Origin: Bradyrhizobium sp. CCBAU 051011
GTDB taxonomy: Bacteria; Pseudomonadota; Alphaproteobacteria; Rhizobiales; Xanthobacteraceae
Direction: 5' to 3'
Length of the DNA stretch: 64,000 bases
Assembly (NCBI RefSeq): GCF_009930815.1
Contig: NZ_CP022222.1
Span: 3,328,501 to 3,392,500 of the forward strand
Part shown: in pieces, positions 50,381-58,095 of the stretch
How the letters are laid out: the number at the start of each line of letters is the position of its first letter
How positions within the stretch are numbered: the first letter of the stretch is position 1
The notes under the pieces: generated by a model
Databases searched by the model: none
Seen by the model: only the letters and a program-made list of their open reading frames with translations
What the model was told of the DNA's origin: nothing
Program-made: the position numbers and the translations under genes

Positions 50381-51249
50381 CGCGACAACCGTTTCATCAT
50401 GAAATAGACCAGCGGCAGCACGAACGGCAGCGCGCAGACGATCGAGGCCATCGCGAGGCTGAGCTGATCGAGCCTGAGATAGCGGATACCCAACGTCGCC
50501 AGCACGTGGGTGAGGTCGGCGGGGCCGCCGCCGGTGAGCAAATAGACACTGTTGAAATCGCCGAGCGTCCAGATCATCGAAAGCAGCGTGCAGGTGACGT
50601 AGAGCGTCTGCATCGACGGCCAGGTGATATAACGGAATTTCTGCGACCAGCTCGCGCCGTCGACTTCGGCGGCCTCATAGAGGTCATGCGAGATCGCGAG
50701 CCGTCCGGTCATCAGGATCAGCGTCCAGAACGGCAGCGATTTCCAGATGTGGACGCCGATCGCCATGCCGAGCGCCACCGTCGGGTCGTTCAGCCAGTTC
50801 GGGCCATCCTCGGCGGTGAGCTTGAAGATGATCTGGTTGATTACGCCCCATTCCGGGTTGAGCATGAAGCGCACGGAGAGGATGGTCGGGATCGACGGCA
50901 CCGCCCAGGGCAGGATGAACAGCACCGACAGCCATTTGATCCAGGTGCGCTGCTGCGCAAAGAAGCCGGACAAAAACAGCGCGATCGCCATTTTCAGATT
51001 GATGCCGACCAAGAGGAAGATCAGCGTGTTGACGGCGGCGCGCGCAAAAATCGGATCGTGATAGAGCGCGACATAGCTCGCCGGATGCCGCGCCAGCCAC
51101 AGCCCGTAGCCGACGGGGTAGACCACGAAGGCCAGGAACACCAGCAGATAGGGCGCGAGCAGCACGATGCCCCAGACCTGCGGCGTGGTCAGCCGGGCTG
51201 ATAAAGGCGGGCTTGGAATTGCCTGATCGCCCGAAAGCGTGATTGCCAT
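50377..51249 (-). CDS. Carbohydrate-type ABC transporter permease (MalF/UgpA-like)
   Basis: A 290-aa inner-membrane permease of the CUT1 type. Helices include 'GIVLLAPYLLVFLAFVVYPV' and 'WIKWLSVLFILPWAVPSIPT'; the EAA loop reads 'DLYEAAEVDGASWSQKFRYI' (about residues 188-207). It lies between the solute-binding-protein gene (210 bases upstream, separated by a repeat) and the second permease, which it overlaps by 4 bases. The substrate cannot be read from the permease. Confidence 0.9.
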   Translation of the reverse strand: MAITLSGDQAIPSPPLSARLTTPQVWGIVLLAPYLLVFLAFVVYPVGYGLWLARHPASYVALYHDPIFARAAVNTLIFLLVGINLKMAIALFLSGFFAQQRTWIKWLSVLFILPWAVPSIPTILSVRFMLNPEWGVINQIIFKLTAEDGPNWLNDPTVALGMAIGVHIWKSLPFWTLILMTGRLAISHDLYEAAEVDGASWSQKFRYITWPSMQTLYVTCTLLSMIWTLGDFNSVYLLTGGGPADLTHVLATLGIRYLRLDQLSLAMASIVCALPFVLPLVYFMMKRLSR

Positions 51250-51294
51250 ACGTTTACTCTTGAAAGGAAGGCGCGGCCGGAAATTGTTGTGGTC

Positions 51295-51452
51295 ACCTCA
51301 CCCCGCTTGCGGGGGAGAGGTCGAAGCCGAATGCTTCGGGTGAGGGGGTACAGGACTTTCCGCGAGCTGTGCTCGCGGAGGGAGCCCCACACCCCGACCC
51401 TCTAAGAGCGAGCTTTCGCTCGTCTCGACCCCGCGAAGAGCTGGGAGAGGGA
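51295..51452. repeat. Interspersed repeat with hairpins in the ABC operon
   Basis: 'CCTCACCCCGCTTGCGGGGG' then GAGAGGTCG, and later CGAGCTTTCGCTCG and GAGAGGGAGGG, form the type of hairpin repeat common between genes in this clade. It may attenuate or stabilise the transcript between the binding protein and the permeases. Confidence 0.6.
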
Positions 51453-51460
51453 GGGATACA

Positions 51461-52840
51461 TCAACCCGCGACCTGCTTGAGGCGGGCGATCAGTTCGTCG
51501 ACGGCCTTGTCGACCGGTACCTTCTCGCTGACCACGCGGTTCATCGCCTTGGCCCAGACGTTCTCGTTGTTCAGGATCGTGAACTTCCAGTTCTTGGTGA
51601 AGTCGAACGGCGTGGTGCCGCCGGTGAACTGGTTGTACACCGCCTTGCGATGCCGGTCAGCCTGCCAGAACGGGCTCTGCTGGCTTGCTGTCGTCACCGG
51701 GAACCAACGGCCGAGCGCGCCTTCAATGTAGGGCCGCACGTTCTCTTCCTGCAGCAGGAACTTGATGAACTCCTTGCCCTCCGCCTTGTTCTTGGCGACC
51801 GTGAACATCAGCCCCGTCTTGACGTCCGAGCGGTACTTGATCGGAGTACCATCAGGCTTGTTGGGGAACGAGGCGGTGATAATGGTCTCGTCATAGTTCT
51901 TCTTGCCGAGCGCCCGCTGTTCCGGCGTCAGTGCCGGGTTGTTGGCGTCGTCGAGCCATTTCGCCGCGATCGAAATCGTGAAGTTGTGCGTCATCACGAT
52001 CGTCTTGTTGTGGAAGGCGACGTTGTTGTCCGGGTCTTTCCAGGTGGTGGAGGAGGGCGGCGTGCAGCCCTTGATGTAGGTATCGGTATAATCCTTCATC
52101 GCCTTGATCAGGTTTTCCCGCACCTTGGGATCGTCGACCAGAAGCTTGCCGTCGTCGTCCACCAGCTTGACGTTGTAGGCGTCCATAAAGGTGTAGAACG
52201 ACTGGAAGCTATCGGTGGATTCCACGCCCATCGGCTGGCCGACGGCGTAGACGCGCTGACCGGTGGCCTTGCGGATCGCCGGCTGCACCTTGTCGCACCA
52301 GAATGACCAGTAATCTTCCCACTTGGTCGGGATGTCGCTCTGCTTGAAGCCGGCCTGTTCCAGCATGTCCTGCCAGATCTGGACGTGCATGCTCTGCTGC
52401 TTCAGCGGAAAGCCGTAATAGGCCTTCTTCTTGGCTACGTCGTTATAGAGCAGCGCGGTTTCCAGCGTGTTCGGCGCGAAGGCTGATTTCATCGGCGTCA
52501 GGATGTCGCCGAGGTCCTCGAGCTTGCCCTCGAACGCCCATTTGCCCTGCGCCTGCACGTCATAGCTGTCAGAATAGGCGACGTCAGGCACGGTGCCGGA
52601 ATCCAGCGCCGCTACCGTCTTCGGGATCATGTCCTGAATGGCGTATTGCGACAGTTCGACCTTGATGCCGGTCTTGGCCTCGAATTTCTTGATCGCCTCG
52701 AGGAGCGCGTCGTCCTCGGATTTGTAAAAGCCCTTGCCGAACCAGACCGTGATGGTCTTCTGCTGGGCGAGCGCAGGTGCAGTAGCGTAAAGCAGCCCGA
52801 CCGCAGCGACCGCGAGTGAAACTGATCTCCTGGATATCAC
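51461..52840 (-). CDS. ABC transporter solute-binding protein, family 1 (MalE/UgpB-like)
   Basis: A 459-aa periplasmic binding protein for the adjacent permeases. From GTG 52840 (GGGAG 8 bases upstream) it begins 'ISRRSVSLAVAAVGLLYATA' ending 'PALAQQK', a signal peptide with an AxA-type cleavage site. The mature part has 'ITVWFGKGFYKSEDDALLEA' and 'IKKFEAKTGIKVELSQYAIQ', the usual start of SBP_bac_1 proteins, with 'FTISIAAKWLDDANN' and 'EFIKFLLQEENVRPYIEG' further on. A longer frame to 52963 has no good start. First gene of the operon; ligand unknown, sugar-like by family. Confidence 0.9.
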   Translation of the reverse strand: MISRRSVSLAVAAVGLLYATAPALAQQKTITVWFGKGFYKSEDDALLEAIKKFEAKTGIKVELSQYAIQDMIPKTVAALDSGTVPDVAYSDSYDVQAQGKWAFEGKLEDLGDILTPMKSAFAPNTLETALLYNDVAKKKAYYGFPLKQQSMHVQIWQDMLEQAGFKQSDIPTKWEDYWSFWCDKVQPAIRKATGQRVYAVGQPMGVESTDSFQSFYTFMDAYNVKLVDDDGKLLVDDPKVRENLIKAMKDYTDTYIKGCTPPSSTTWKDPDNNVAFHNKTIVMTHNFTISIAAKWLDDANNPALTPEQRALGKKNYDETIITASFPNKPDGTPIKYRSDVKTGLMFTVAKNKAEGKEFIKFLLQEENVRPYIEGALGRWFPVTTASQQSPFWQADRHRKAVYNQFTGGTTPFDFTKNWKFTILNNENVWAKAMNRVVSEKVPVDKAVDELIARLKQVAG

Positions 52841-53352
52841 ATTGTTCTCCCTGAAAACCCGGCTTGTTAACCGGTTGGATAATGATAGCGCAACCAAGCG
52901 GCGCGATCCAGATGGGGCGGTGCAAACTTCTGTAGGGGGATATTCGCGGCGCAAATGCGGCAAAGCGCTCTTGAATGGCCGGGCGTTGGTTCAACCATTT
53001 TGGTTTCATGGTTCAATCATTTTTGCGGCCAGCCATCCTGCGTCCGTGATACCGCGAGCCGAGGAAGAATGGGCTGAATGCATCGCACGAAGGCGCGAGC
53101 CCGCGACGCAGAGCGCCGGAGTCGTTCACAACGTTTTCTCCCGAAACTGAGGATGTGGTGGAACGCCGGACCCTCGCTACCGGTTGGTGAGCGTTCTGCT
53201 GTCGGCCACCGAACGCCGGGCAGCGTATCCATGACTAGTCATTTGCTTGTTATCGGCCCGCCACGTTGCTGGTGGAGAAAGAGCAATATTCAGGATCTGC
53301 GCTCGAATCGCATTAAGGTTGAGGTCTGTGGGATATTCAATCTTTGTCCGGG
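52841..53352. other. Divergent intergenic region without a supportable gene
   Basis: About 510 bases between the minus-strand ABC operon and the plus-strand acyltransferase. It should hold both promoters. Short frames here lack domains and good starts. Confidence 0.4.
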
Positions 53353-54423
53353 ATGGTAATGCAGTTCTCAATGCCTGATCAGCAAAGGCTGCCGGGGCTA
53401 CAGGTTGCGCGGGCCATTGCGGCATTGAGCGTTGCCTATTTTCATTCCTACATAGCGCTGCGGGCGTTTCCCGACGCCGCCCAGATACCGATCCCGCCGT
53501 TGAAGCAGTGGGGCTACTTGGGCGTGGATCTGTTCTTCGCAATCAGCGGCTATGTGATTTGCCTGGTCGCAGCGAAGCCCTCATTTGCGCCGTTGCCATT
53601 CGCCATCAAGCGTGTGTTCCGGCTGTACCCGATATACTGGGTCGCGATGGCCTGCATCGCGGGTCTGATCGCCATCGGCAAATATCGTGAGGAGCCGATC
53701 GGCCATTTTCTCTATTCGATGACGCTGCTGCCGCAGCAGGGCGCACCGGCTTATGATCTGAGCTGGACGCTTGAACGCGAGATGGTGTTTTACGCGATTG
53801 CCGCGCTTGTTGTGCCCGTAGCCGGCATACGCGGTCTTGCACTCGTCATGGCGTCGCTTGCGACGGCCGGCTGGTACTTCAGAAACCCGTGGAGCTACCA
53901 TCTGATATCGACGACGCAGGCCGACTTTCTGGCCGGCATCCTGGTGTTTCTTCTTGGCGGGCGCGCCAGATTTCTCGGCGCAATCATTCCCCTCGTCTCC
54001 GGGGTGGCGCTGCTGGTCTTCACGCATGCCAGCCAGAACGTGCTCTACATTCCCCTGTCGATGGGGATCATCCTGTTGGGGATGGTCCATCTTCAACTGC
54101 CGTGGAATCGTTGGCCGTTACGCTGGATGGTTGCGATGGGCGACGCCTCCTATTCGATCTATCTGTTGCACTACATCGTCTTCATCGGCTCGGTGTATCT
54201 TTGCGCCGCGGTGGCGCCTCCCAGCTGGATGTGCGAGCCGTGGCGCTTTGCGACATTGGCTGCCTGCGCGATCATCTCCATCCTGACCTGGCGGATAATC
54301 GAACGCCCCATGATCGGGGTCGGCAATACGCTTGCTGCCGCTGCGGCACGGTGGCAATCGGCCGGCAGCTTGATATCCCCTCGCGAACAATCAGTGGCAG
54401 CCCGCTTGCCGCCAGGCGAGTAG
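53353..54423 (+). CDS. Acyltransferase 3 family membrane protein
   Basis: A ~356-aa integral membrane acyltransferase (OafA/NodX-like) that would acylate a surface sugar. 'GLQVARAIAALSVAYFHSYI' contains the catalytic-type His in the R-x10-H arrangement, 'GYLGVDLFFAISGYVICLVA' the second signature, 'FAIKRVFRLYPIYW' the R-x-x-R-x-x-P-x-Y/W block, and 'SWTLEREMVFYAI' the Glu-bearing loop. About ten membrane helices follow. The start is taken at ATG 53353 with another ATG at 53359; either fits. The last ~40 residues are soluble. Substrate unknown. Confidence 0.9.
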   Translation: MVMQFSMPDQQRLPGLQVARAIAALSVAYFHSYIALRAFPDAAQIPIPPLKQWGYLGVDLFFAISGYVICLVAAKPSFAPLPFAIKRVFRLYPIYWVAMACIAGLIAIGKYREEPIGHFLYSMTLLPQQGAPAYDLSWTLEREMVFYAIAALVVPVAGIRGLALVMASLATAGWYFRNPWSYHLISTTQADFLAGILVFLLGGRARFLGAIIPLVSGVALLVFTHASQNVLYIPLSMGIILLGMVHLQLPWNRWPLRWMVAMGDASYSIYLLHYIVFIGSVYLCAAVAPPSWMCEPWRFATLAACAIISILTWRIIERPMIGVGNTLAAAAARWQSAGSLISPREQSVAARLPPGE

Positions 54424-54435
54424 CGTGGACGAATC

Positions 54436-54912
54436 TCAGAAAAACCCGATCTGCGGTTTGGCGATCATCAGCCACAAGATCACGGCGACGGCGGCGAACG
54501 CCGGGATGCCGAAGGCAAACCACAGCCAGAAGATCCGGTGGTATTCTTTCGGGAGCGGCTTGCCCTCTGCCGCCGCGATGGCGGCGAAATCGCGCAGGTG
54601 CATTTGCATCCAGACCACCGGTAGCCACAGCGCGCCGGTGATAATGTACAGCACGATCGACCAGATCACCCAGCCGTCCCAGAACGAATAGCCGACGTGC
54701 AGTACCAGCAGCGTGCCAGTGATGGGCTGCACGACGACGGCTGTCGCCGTGAAGATGAAGTCGGCAATCACGACGATGCGCGCGACGCCGGCGATGACGG
54801 CCGGCTTGCCGCCGAGGTGGGCCGCCAGCATGAAAAAGGCAATGCCCGCGCCGGTGCCGAGCAGCACCGCGGCGCCGACGACGTGGAGATATTTGAGGAC
54901 AAAATACAGCAC
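54436..54912 (-). CDS. DUF2269 family membrane protein
   Basis: A 158-aa protein with four predicted membrane helices: 'LYFVLKYLHVVGAAVLLGTG', 'IVVIADFIFTATAVVVQPIT', 'IWSIVLYIITGALWLPVVWM' and 'FWLWFAFGIPAFAAVAVILW'. 'KYLHVVGAAVLLGTGAGIAF' with the conserved His-Gly pattern is characteristic of DUF2269, found in many proteobacteria beside epimerase-DoxX fusions. It overlaps the stop of the epimerase gene upstream by one base, so the two are one operon. Function unknown; a role in a small redox or membrane complex with the DoxX part is possible. Confidence 0.85.
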   Translation of the reverse strand: MLYFVLKYLHVVGAAVLLGTGAGIAFFMLAAHLGGKPAVIAGVARIVVIADFIFTATAVVVQPITGTLLVLHVGYSFWDGWVIWSIVLYIITGALWLPVVWMQMHLRDFAAIAAAEGKPLPKEYHRIFWLWFAFGIPAFAAVAVILWLMIAKPQIGFF

Positions 54913-56189
54913 TAGCGGTCCTCAAGCACAGCAAGCGCTGCGAAATGCAGCACGATGACCGGCCAGATCTTCAACATCGGCCCGAGCGGGTCGGCCCAGA
55001 GCCGCGGCACCAGGATGGTGCCGACGATCGCATAGGTGAAGGAGATCACGATGGCCGCGTAGAGCCCATAGCGGCTGGTCGGCCTGTAGGCGATCGCAAT
55101 GCCAATGACCAGATCGGCCAGTGCGCCTGCGATGACCGTGAGCGCAGCAGCCGTCCCTTCCACGCCGCCTTCGCCCATCAGGCCCATGCCATATCCCCAG
55201 CCGGGCCCCAGCGAGACGAACGCGGTCGAGATCCAGAACAGGGATAAGACGATGAAGATCGCAGGCTTGACCAGGTACATGCCGGCAAACCAGCGTTCCT
55301 GCACGGAAGCTGGCTCAGCGGCGAAGAACTCTGAAAGGCTTTTGGATTGGAGCCCAAGCCGCTGCATGCCTTCGAGATTGCCTGTGGCGCCCCGCACCAT
55401 TTCCCGCTCGGCCGTGCTGCGTACGGGAGGCCGCCAGCCGAGATACGAAATCATGTCGCCGAATTTATACATCATGCTTGAAGCAAACTGCGGCAGGTGA
55501 ATCTCACGTGCCGGCGGCCAGCGACACCAGCGGCGGATGAGCGCAACGACCTCGCCGAATGAATAGCGCTGCGGGCCGACCAGCTCGACAACCTGCCGTG
55601 CCGGCGTGTCGGAGTCGAGAAAATGCTCCACGGTCCGTACGACGTCCTCAAGCAGGACGATCTGGAGCTGTCCCGTGTTGGGCATCACGGGAATTGCGGG
55701 CAGCGCAGCCAGGCCCCGCATCAGCGCACTGGCGCCATAGGCCGGGCGACCGATCACCACGGAAGGCCGCAAGATGACCCAATCGAGATCGCGCTCCATC
55801 AACGCCTTGTCGCCGGCCAGTTTCGATCGGGAAAAATCGCTGGGAGTTTCGCGGTCGACGCCGATGGCGGAAAAATGGATGACGCGACGGATCTGGAGCT
55901 GCTCGCAAGCGGCAAACAGGTTCGCGATGCCGTGGTGATGCACCATCGAGGTGGAGTCGCCGGGGCTGTCCTGGAGTACGCCTGCGCAATTCACGATCGC
56001 TTCGATGCCGTCGAGATACGGCACCCAATAGGCGGCCGATGTCGCCGCGGAGATGTCAACCCTCTGAACTGCAGGGCCGGACTGGTCGCCGCTCCTGCTC
56101 ATCGAAACGACGGAATGACCGCGCGAGGACAGGTGAGCCGCGATGGCCGATCCGATCAGCCCGGTCCCTCCTATGACAGCAATTTTCAT
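54912..56189 (-). CDS. SDR/epimerase-like protein fused to a DoxX-like membrane domain
   Basis: A 425-aa two-domain protein. The N-terminal half is an atypical short-chain dehydrogenase fold: 'MKIAVIGGTGLIGSAIAAHL' (G-x-x-G-x-x-G), 'IEAIVNCAGVL', 'RRVIHFSAIGVDRETPSDFS' and 'WVILRPSVVIG'. It binds a dinucleotide; the usual Tyr-x3-Lys is not evident. From about residue 300 four membrane helices form a DoxX-like domain ('LVKPAIFIVLSLFWISTAFV', 'LADLVIGIAIAYRPTSRYGL', 'LKIWPVIVLHFAALAVLEDR'). This fusion occurs in Bradyrhizobium next to DUF2269. First gene of that pair. Substrate unknown. Confidence 0.88.
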   Translation of the reverse strand: MKIAVIGGTGLIGSAIAAHLSSRGHSVVSMSRSGDQSGPAVQRVDISAATSAAYWVPYLDGIEAIVNCAGVLQDSPGDSTSMVHHHGIANLFAACEQLQIRRVIHFSAIGVDRETPSDFSRSKLAGDKALMERDLDWVILRPSVVIGRPAYGASALMRGLAALPAIPVMPNTGQLQIVLLEDVVRTVEHFLDSDTPARQVVELVGPQRYSFGEVVALIRRWCRWPPAREIHLPQFASSMMYKFGDMISYLGWRPPVRSTAEREMVRGATGNLEGMQRLGLQSKSLSEFFAAEPASVQERWFAGMYLVKPAIFIVLSLFWISTAFVSLGPGWGYGMGLMGEGGVEGTAAALTVIAGALADLVIGIAIAYRPTSRYGLYAAIVISFTYAIVGTILVPRLWADPLGPMLKIWPVIVLHFAALAVLEDR

Positions 56190-56210
56190 GACCGACTCCG
56201 TATCGGTAAG

Positions 56211-56765
56211 TCATGTCCGCTTGCGTGAACGCAAGCCCCGAATGAATTCTTCCAGAAAGGGAAGCGCCTCAAACAACGTGGACGCGGCCAGGAAAGCGGC
56301 GACGAATTGCCAAGGCAGCGGATCCTGCTTGAGGACGAGATCGAAGCGCGCAGCTTCGGGACCAAGCCCCCACAGGCTGAGAAATTGCGGCCAGTTCAGC
56401 GCGATGACGATGAGCATGGCCGTGAGAGGCATCAGTTCGAGAAAACTATGGACGTGCTGTTCGACCGGCGTGACGGACCGTCTGTGACTGGCGAATGTCG
56501 TGTCCCATAAGGCCGTCAACTGGTGCAGAACGAAACACGCAATCATGGTTGCGATGATGAGGGCGTTGACCTCAAAGAACATCACCGCAAGGAGAGGGAC
56601 CGCTATCTCTGCCAACATCAACAGGTGAAGAAGCGATTCCTTGTAGCCGCTGGTCAATTCAATCCGCGAAGCGCGATGACAGAGGTAGTCGGCAAAACCG
56701 GCCAACAACCAGACCGGCAGCACGAAATACAGCAATATCGTTTCGGCCGCGGCAGAAGAGGACAT
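56211..56765 (-). CDS. Conserved membrane protein of unknown function
   Basis: A 184-aa protein with about five membrane helices ('ILLYFVLPVWLLAGFADYLC', 'LHLLMLAEIAVPLLAVMFFE', 'ALIIATMIACFVLHQLTALW', 'LMPLTAMLIVIALNWPQFLS', 'FVAAFLAASTLFEALPFLEE'). Several conserved-looking polar residues sit in or near the helices: 'DYLCHRASRIE', 'SLLHLL', 'HQLTALWDTTFASHRR', 'PVEQHVHSFLE'. The histidines suggest metal or heme contacts but no known motif is formed. It ends 21 bases before the epimerase gene and is probably its operon partner. No family name recognised. Confidence 0.65.
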   Translation of the reverse strand: MSSSAAAETILLYFVLPVWLLAGFADYLCHRASRIELTSGYKESLLHLLMLAEIAVPLLAVMFFEVNALIIATMIACFVLHQLTALWDTTFASHRRSVTPVEQHVHSFLELMPLTAMLIVIALNWPQFLSLWGLGPEAARFDLVLKQDPLPWQFVAAFLAASTLFEALPFLEEFIRGLRSRKRT

Positions 56766-56791
56766 CGGCAGTTCGGCTAAGCAGTTCTGGT

Positions 56792-56953
56792 CTACAGCGT
56801 ATCGGGCGTGCGGACGGGCGACGACTTGTCCTCGTTGCGCAGCTCTTGCTCGGCCAGGCGCCAGAATTCTTCCTCTTTGCCTTTGGGCCTGCCATTGCGT
56901 TCCCAGATCTCATAGGCGCGGTTCTTGATTTCTTGTTCGGTCGGCTCGCTCAT
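56792..56953 (-). CDS. DUF2934 family small protein
   Basis: A 53-aa protein. 'SEPTEQEIKNRAYEIWERNG' followed by 'RPKGKEEEFWRLAEQELRNE' is the DUF2934 signature: two amphipathic helices around 'R-A-Y-x-I-W-E-x-x-G-x-P-x-G'. Function is unknown; such proteins are common in rhizobia. The ATG at 56953 matches the family start; a longer frame to 56995 adds an unrelated 14 residues. Confidence 0.85.
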   Translation of the reverse strand: MSEPTEQEIKNRAYEIWERNGRPKGKEEEFWRLAEQELRNEDKSSPVRTPDTL

Positions 56954-57082
56954 CCAGGTCTCCCATAACGGCTTCCCTTCATCCGGGATAAGCACGCAGC
57001 GAAGAGCAAGGTTCCTAAGGCGAAACCGGTCTGGGATCGGCTTTGGATTCTGAAATGAAAGAAGTGGCGCGCCGCCGACCGC

Positions 57083-57262
57083 TCAGAACGAGTTCGCCAG
57101 TTCGATCTCTGCCTTCAGTGCGGCAATCCGCCGCTCGGCTTCTTGGGCAGTCAGATTCTTCTCGAACAGTTTTGGCTGATAGGCCTCGGCGCTAAGCGTC
57201 CGGAGCGTCGCCAATTGGCGCGGCGTCATCGGCGCGTCGACCTGGTCCGGGAGGCGGGACAT
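57083..57262 (-). CDS. DUF3072 family small protein
   Basis: A 59-aa protein on the minus strand. 'MTPRQLATLRTLSAEAYQPK' and 'FEKNLTAQEAERRIAALKAE' form the two helices of the DUF3072 family ('P.T..Q...L..L..ea'). The start at ATG 57262 ('MSRLPDQVDAP') gives the usual leader; GAG precedes it. The stop is TGA at 57083-57085. Function unknown. It is divergent from the 94-aa gene at 57359. Confidence 0.75.
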   Translation of the reverse strand: MSRLPDQVDAPMTPRQLATLRTLSAEAYQPKLFEKNLTAQEAERRIAALKAEIELANSF

Positions 57263-57358
57263 CGGGAAACTCCAAGATTCTTTGATCCGGGCCGGACTCT
57301 TAACTTGAAATTTGTTCTTTATTTGTTCTTATAGGGTTCAACCGCAGCGAGGTGGCCC

Positions 57359-57643
57359 ATGGACAACAAGCTCAATGAAATTCGAAGGAAAATCAAAGTT
57401 TTACGGGCGGAGATGCTGAACGCCGGGGATAATATCCGCAAACAGGTCAACCGGGATGAGGATTGCTCGGAAGCCGCCACACGCCTGATGGCGATGCGGG
57501 CGGCGATGGTTGGTCTCGTCGCTGAGCGAAACAGGCTCGGCGGTGAGGAGCGCCTGCTCAATGTCGACGAGCGGCTGAAGCTGGATGTCCGCGCCGTCAG
57601 CAGAAAACAGTTGGCCAGGGCGCTCGACGGCCGTGGGCGATGA
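57359..57643 (+). CDS. Small helical hypothetical protein
   Basis: A 94-aa protein, highly charged and helical. 'NKLNEIRRKIKVLRAEMLNA' and 'DCSEAATRLMAMRAAMVGLV' followed by 'AERNRLGGEERLL' suggest a short coiled-coil hairpin. No signal or membrane segment. It overlaps the next small gene by 11 bases, and a third small gene follows, so the three form one operon of hypothetical proteins. I do not recognise a family. Confidence 0.65.
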   Translation: MDNKLNEIRRKIKVLRAEMLNAGDNIRKQVNRDEDCSEAATRLMAMRAAMVGLVAERNRLGGEERLLNVDERLKLDVRAVSRKQLARALDGRGR

Positions 57644-57845
57644 CCCGATTCAAGCGCTGCGCCGGCGGATTGCCGAGCTGGACCAGCTCGCGCGTCAGCT
57701 CGATCAATCCGGCCTCGACAACGCGCGGGCGCAGCTCCTGCTCTCGCGCAAGCGGGCGGAGCTGGAAGACTTCATCAACAGAGGCCGGCGATGTCAGCAC
57801 CGCTCAGATGGTATGACCACAACGCGGATAATCCGCCGTGGCTGA
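57633..57845 (+). CDS. Small hypothetical protein
   Basis: A 70-aa frame from GTG 57633 ('GDDPIQALRRRIAELDQLAR', 'QLDQSGLDNARAQLLLSRKR', 'AELEDFINRGRR'): a long amphipathic helix, coiled-coil like. The composition in this frame is better than in the other frames, and the overlap with the previous stop suggests coupling. It overlaps the next gene by 55 bases, so the last residues are less certain to be conserved. Confidence 0.5.
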   Translation: MGDDPIQALRRRIAELDQLARQLDQSGLDNARAQLLLSRKRAELEDFINRGRRCQHRSDGMTTTRIIRRG

Positions 57846-58015
57846 AAGCCTTGGCGGAGGTCCGGATCAGGGCGACGCGGGAAGGGTGGTGCCACGCCCA
57901 CGTCCAGGCGATCGTCGTCGCGATCGATCAATATGCCGAGGCGGCGCTCGGCAATCGGGATTACTTCCTCAACAAGCCGCATAGCATCGGCCGCAGCAAT
58001 AATAATATTCCCTGA
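57791..58015 (+). CDS. Small conserved hypothetical protein
   Basis: A 74-aa soluble protein: 'LRWYDHNADNPPWLKALAEV' , 'RIRATREGWCHAHVQAIVVA' and 'IDQYAEAALGNRDYFLNKPH'. The 'WCHAHVQAI..AIDQYAE.A..NR.YF' pattern resembles short proteins that recur in Bradyrhizobium genomes; no function is known. The start at ATG 57791 has AGAGGC just upstream. Last gene of a three-gene operon and followed by an intergenic repeat. Confidence 0.65.
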   Translation: MSAPLRWYDHNADNPPWLKALAEVRIRATREGWCHAHVQAIVVAIDQYAEAALGNRDYFLNKPHSIGRSNNNIP

Positions 58016-58019
58016 AGGT

Positions 58020-58090
58020 AGCCCGCACCGCGCAGCGATATGCGGGACGGCAAGATCCCGGATCTCGCTTCGTTCATCCGGCTTATGCCC
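58020..58090. repeat. Interspersed palindromic repeat
   Basis: 'CGATATGCGGGACGGCAAGA' followed by TCCCGGATCTCGCTTCG and TCATCCGGCTTATG matches a REP-like intergenic motif common in this clade. It lies between convergent genes. Confidence 0.55.
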
Positions 58091-58095
58091 TGCTG

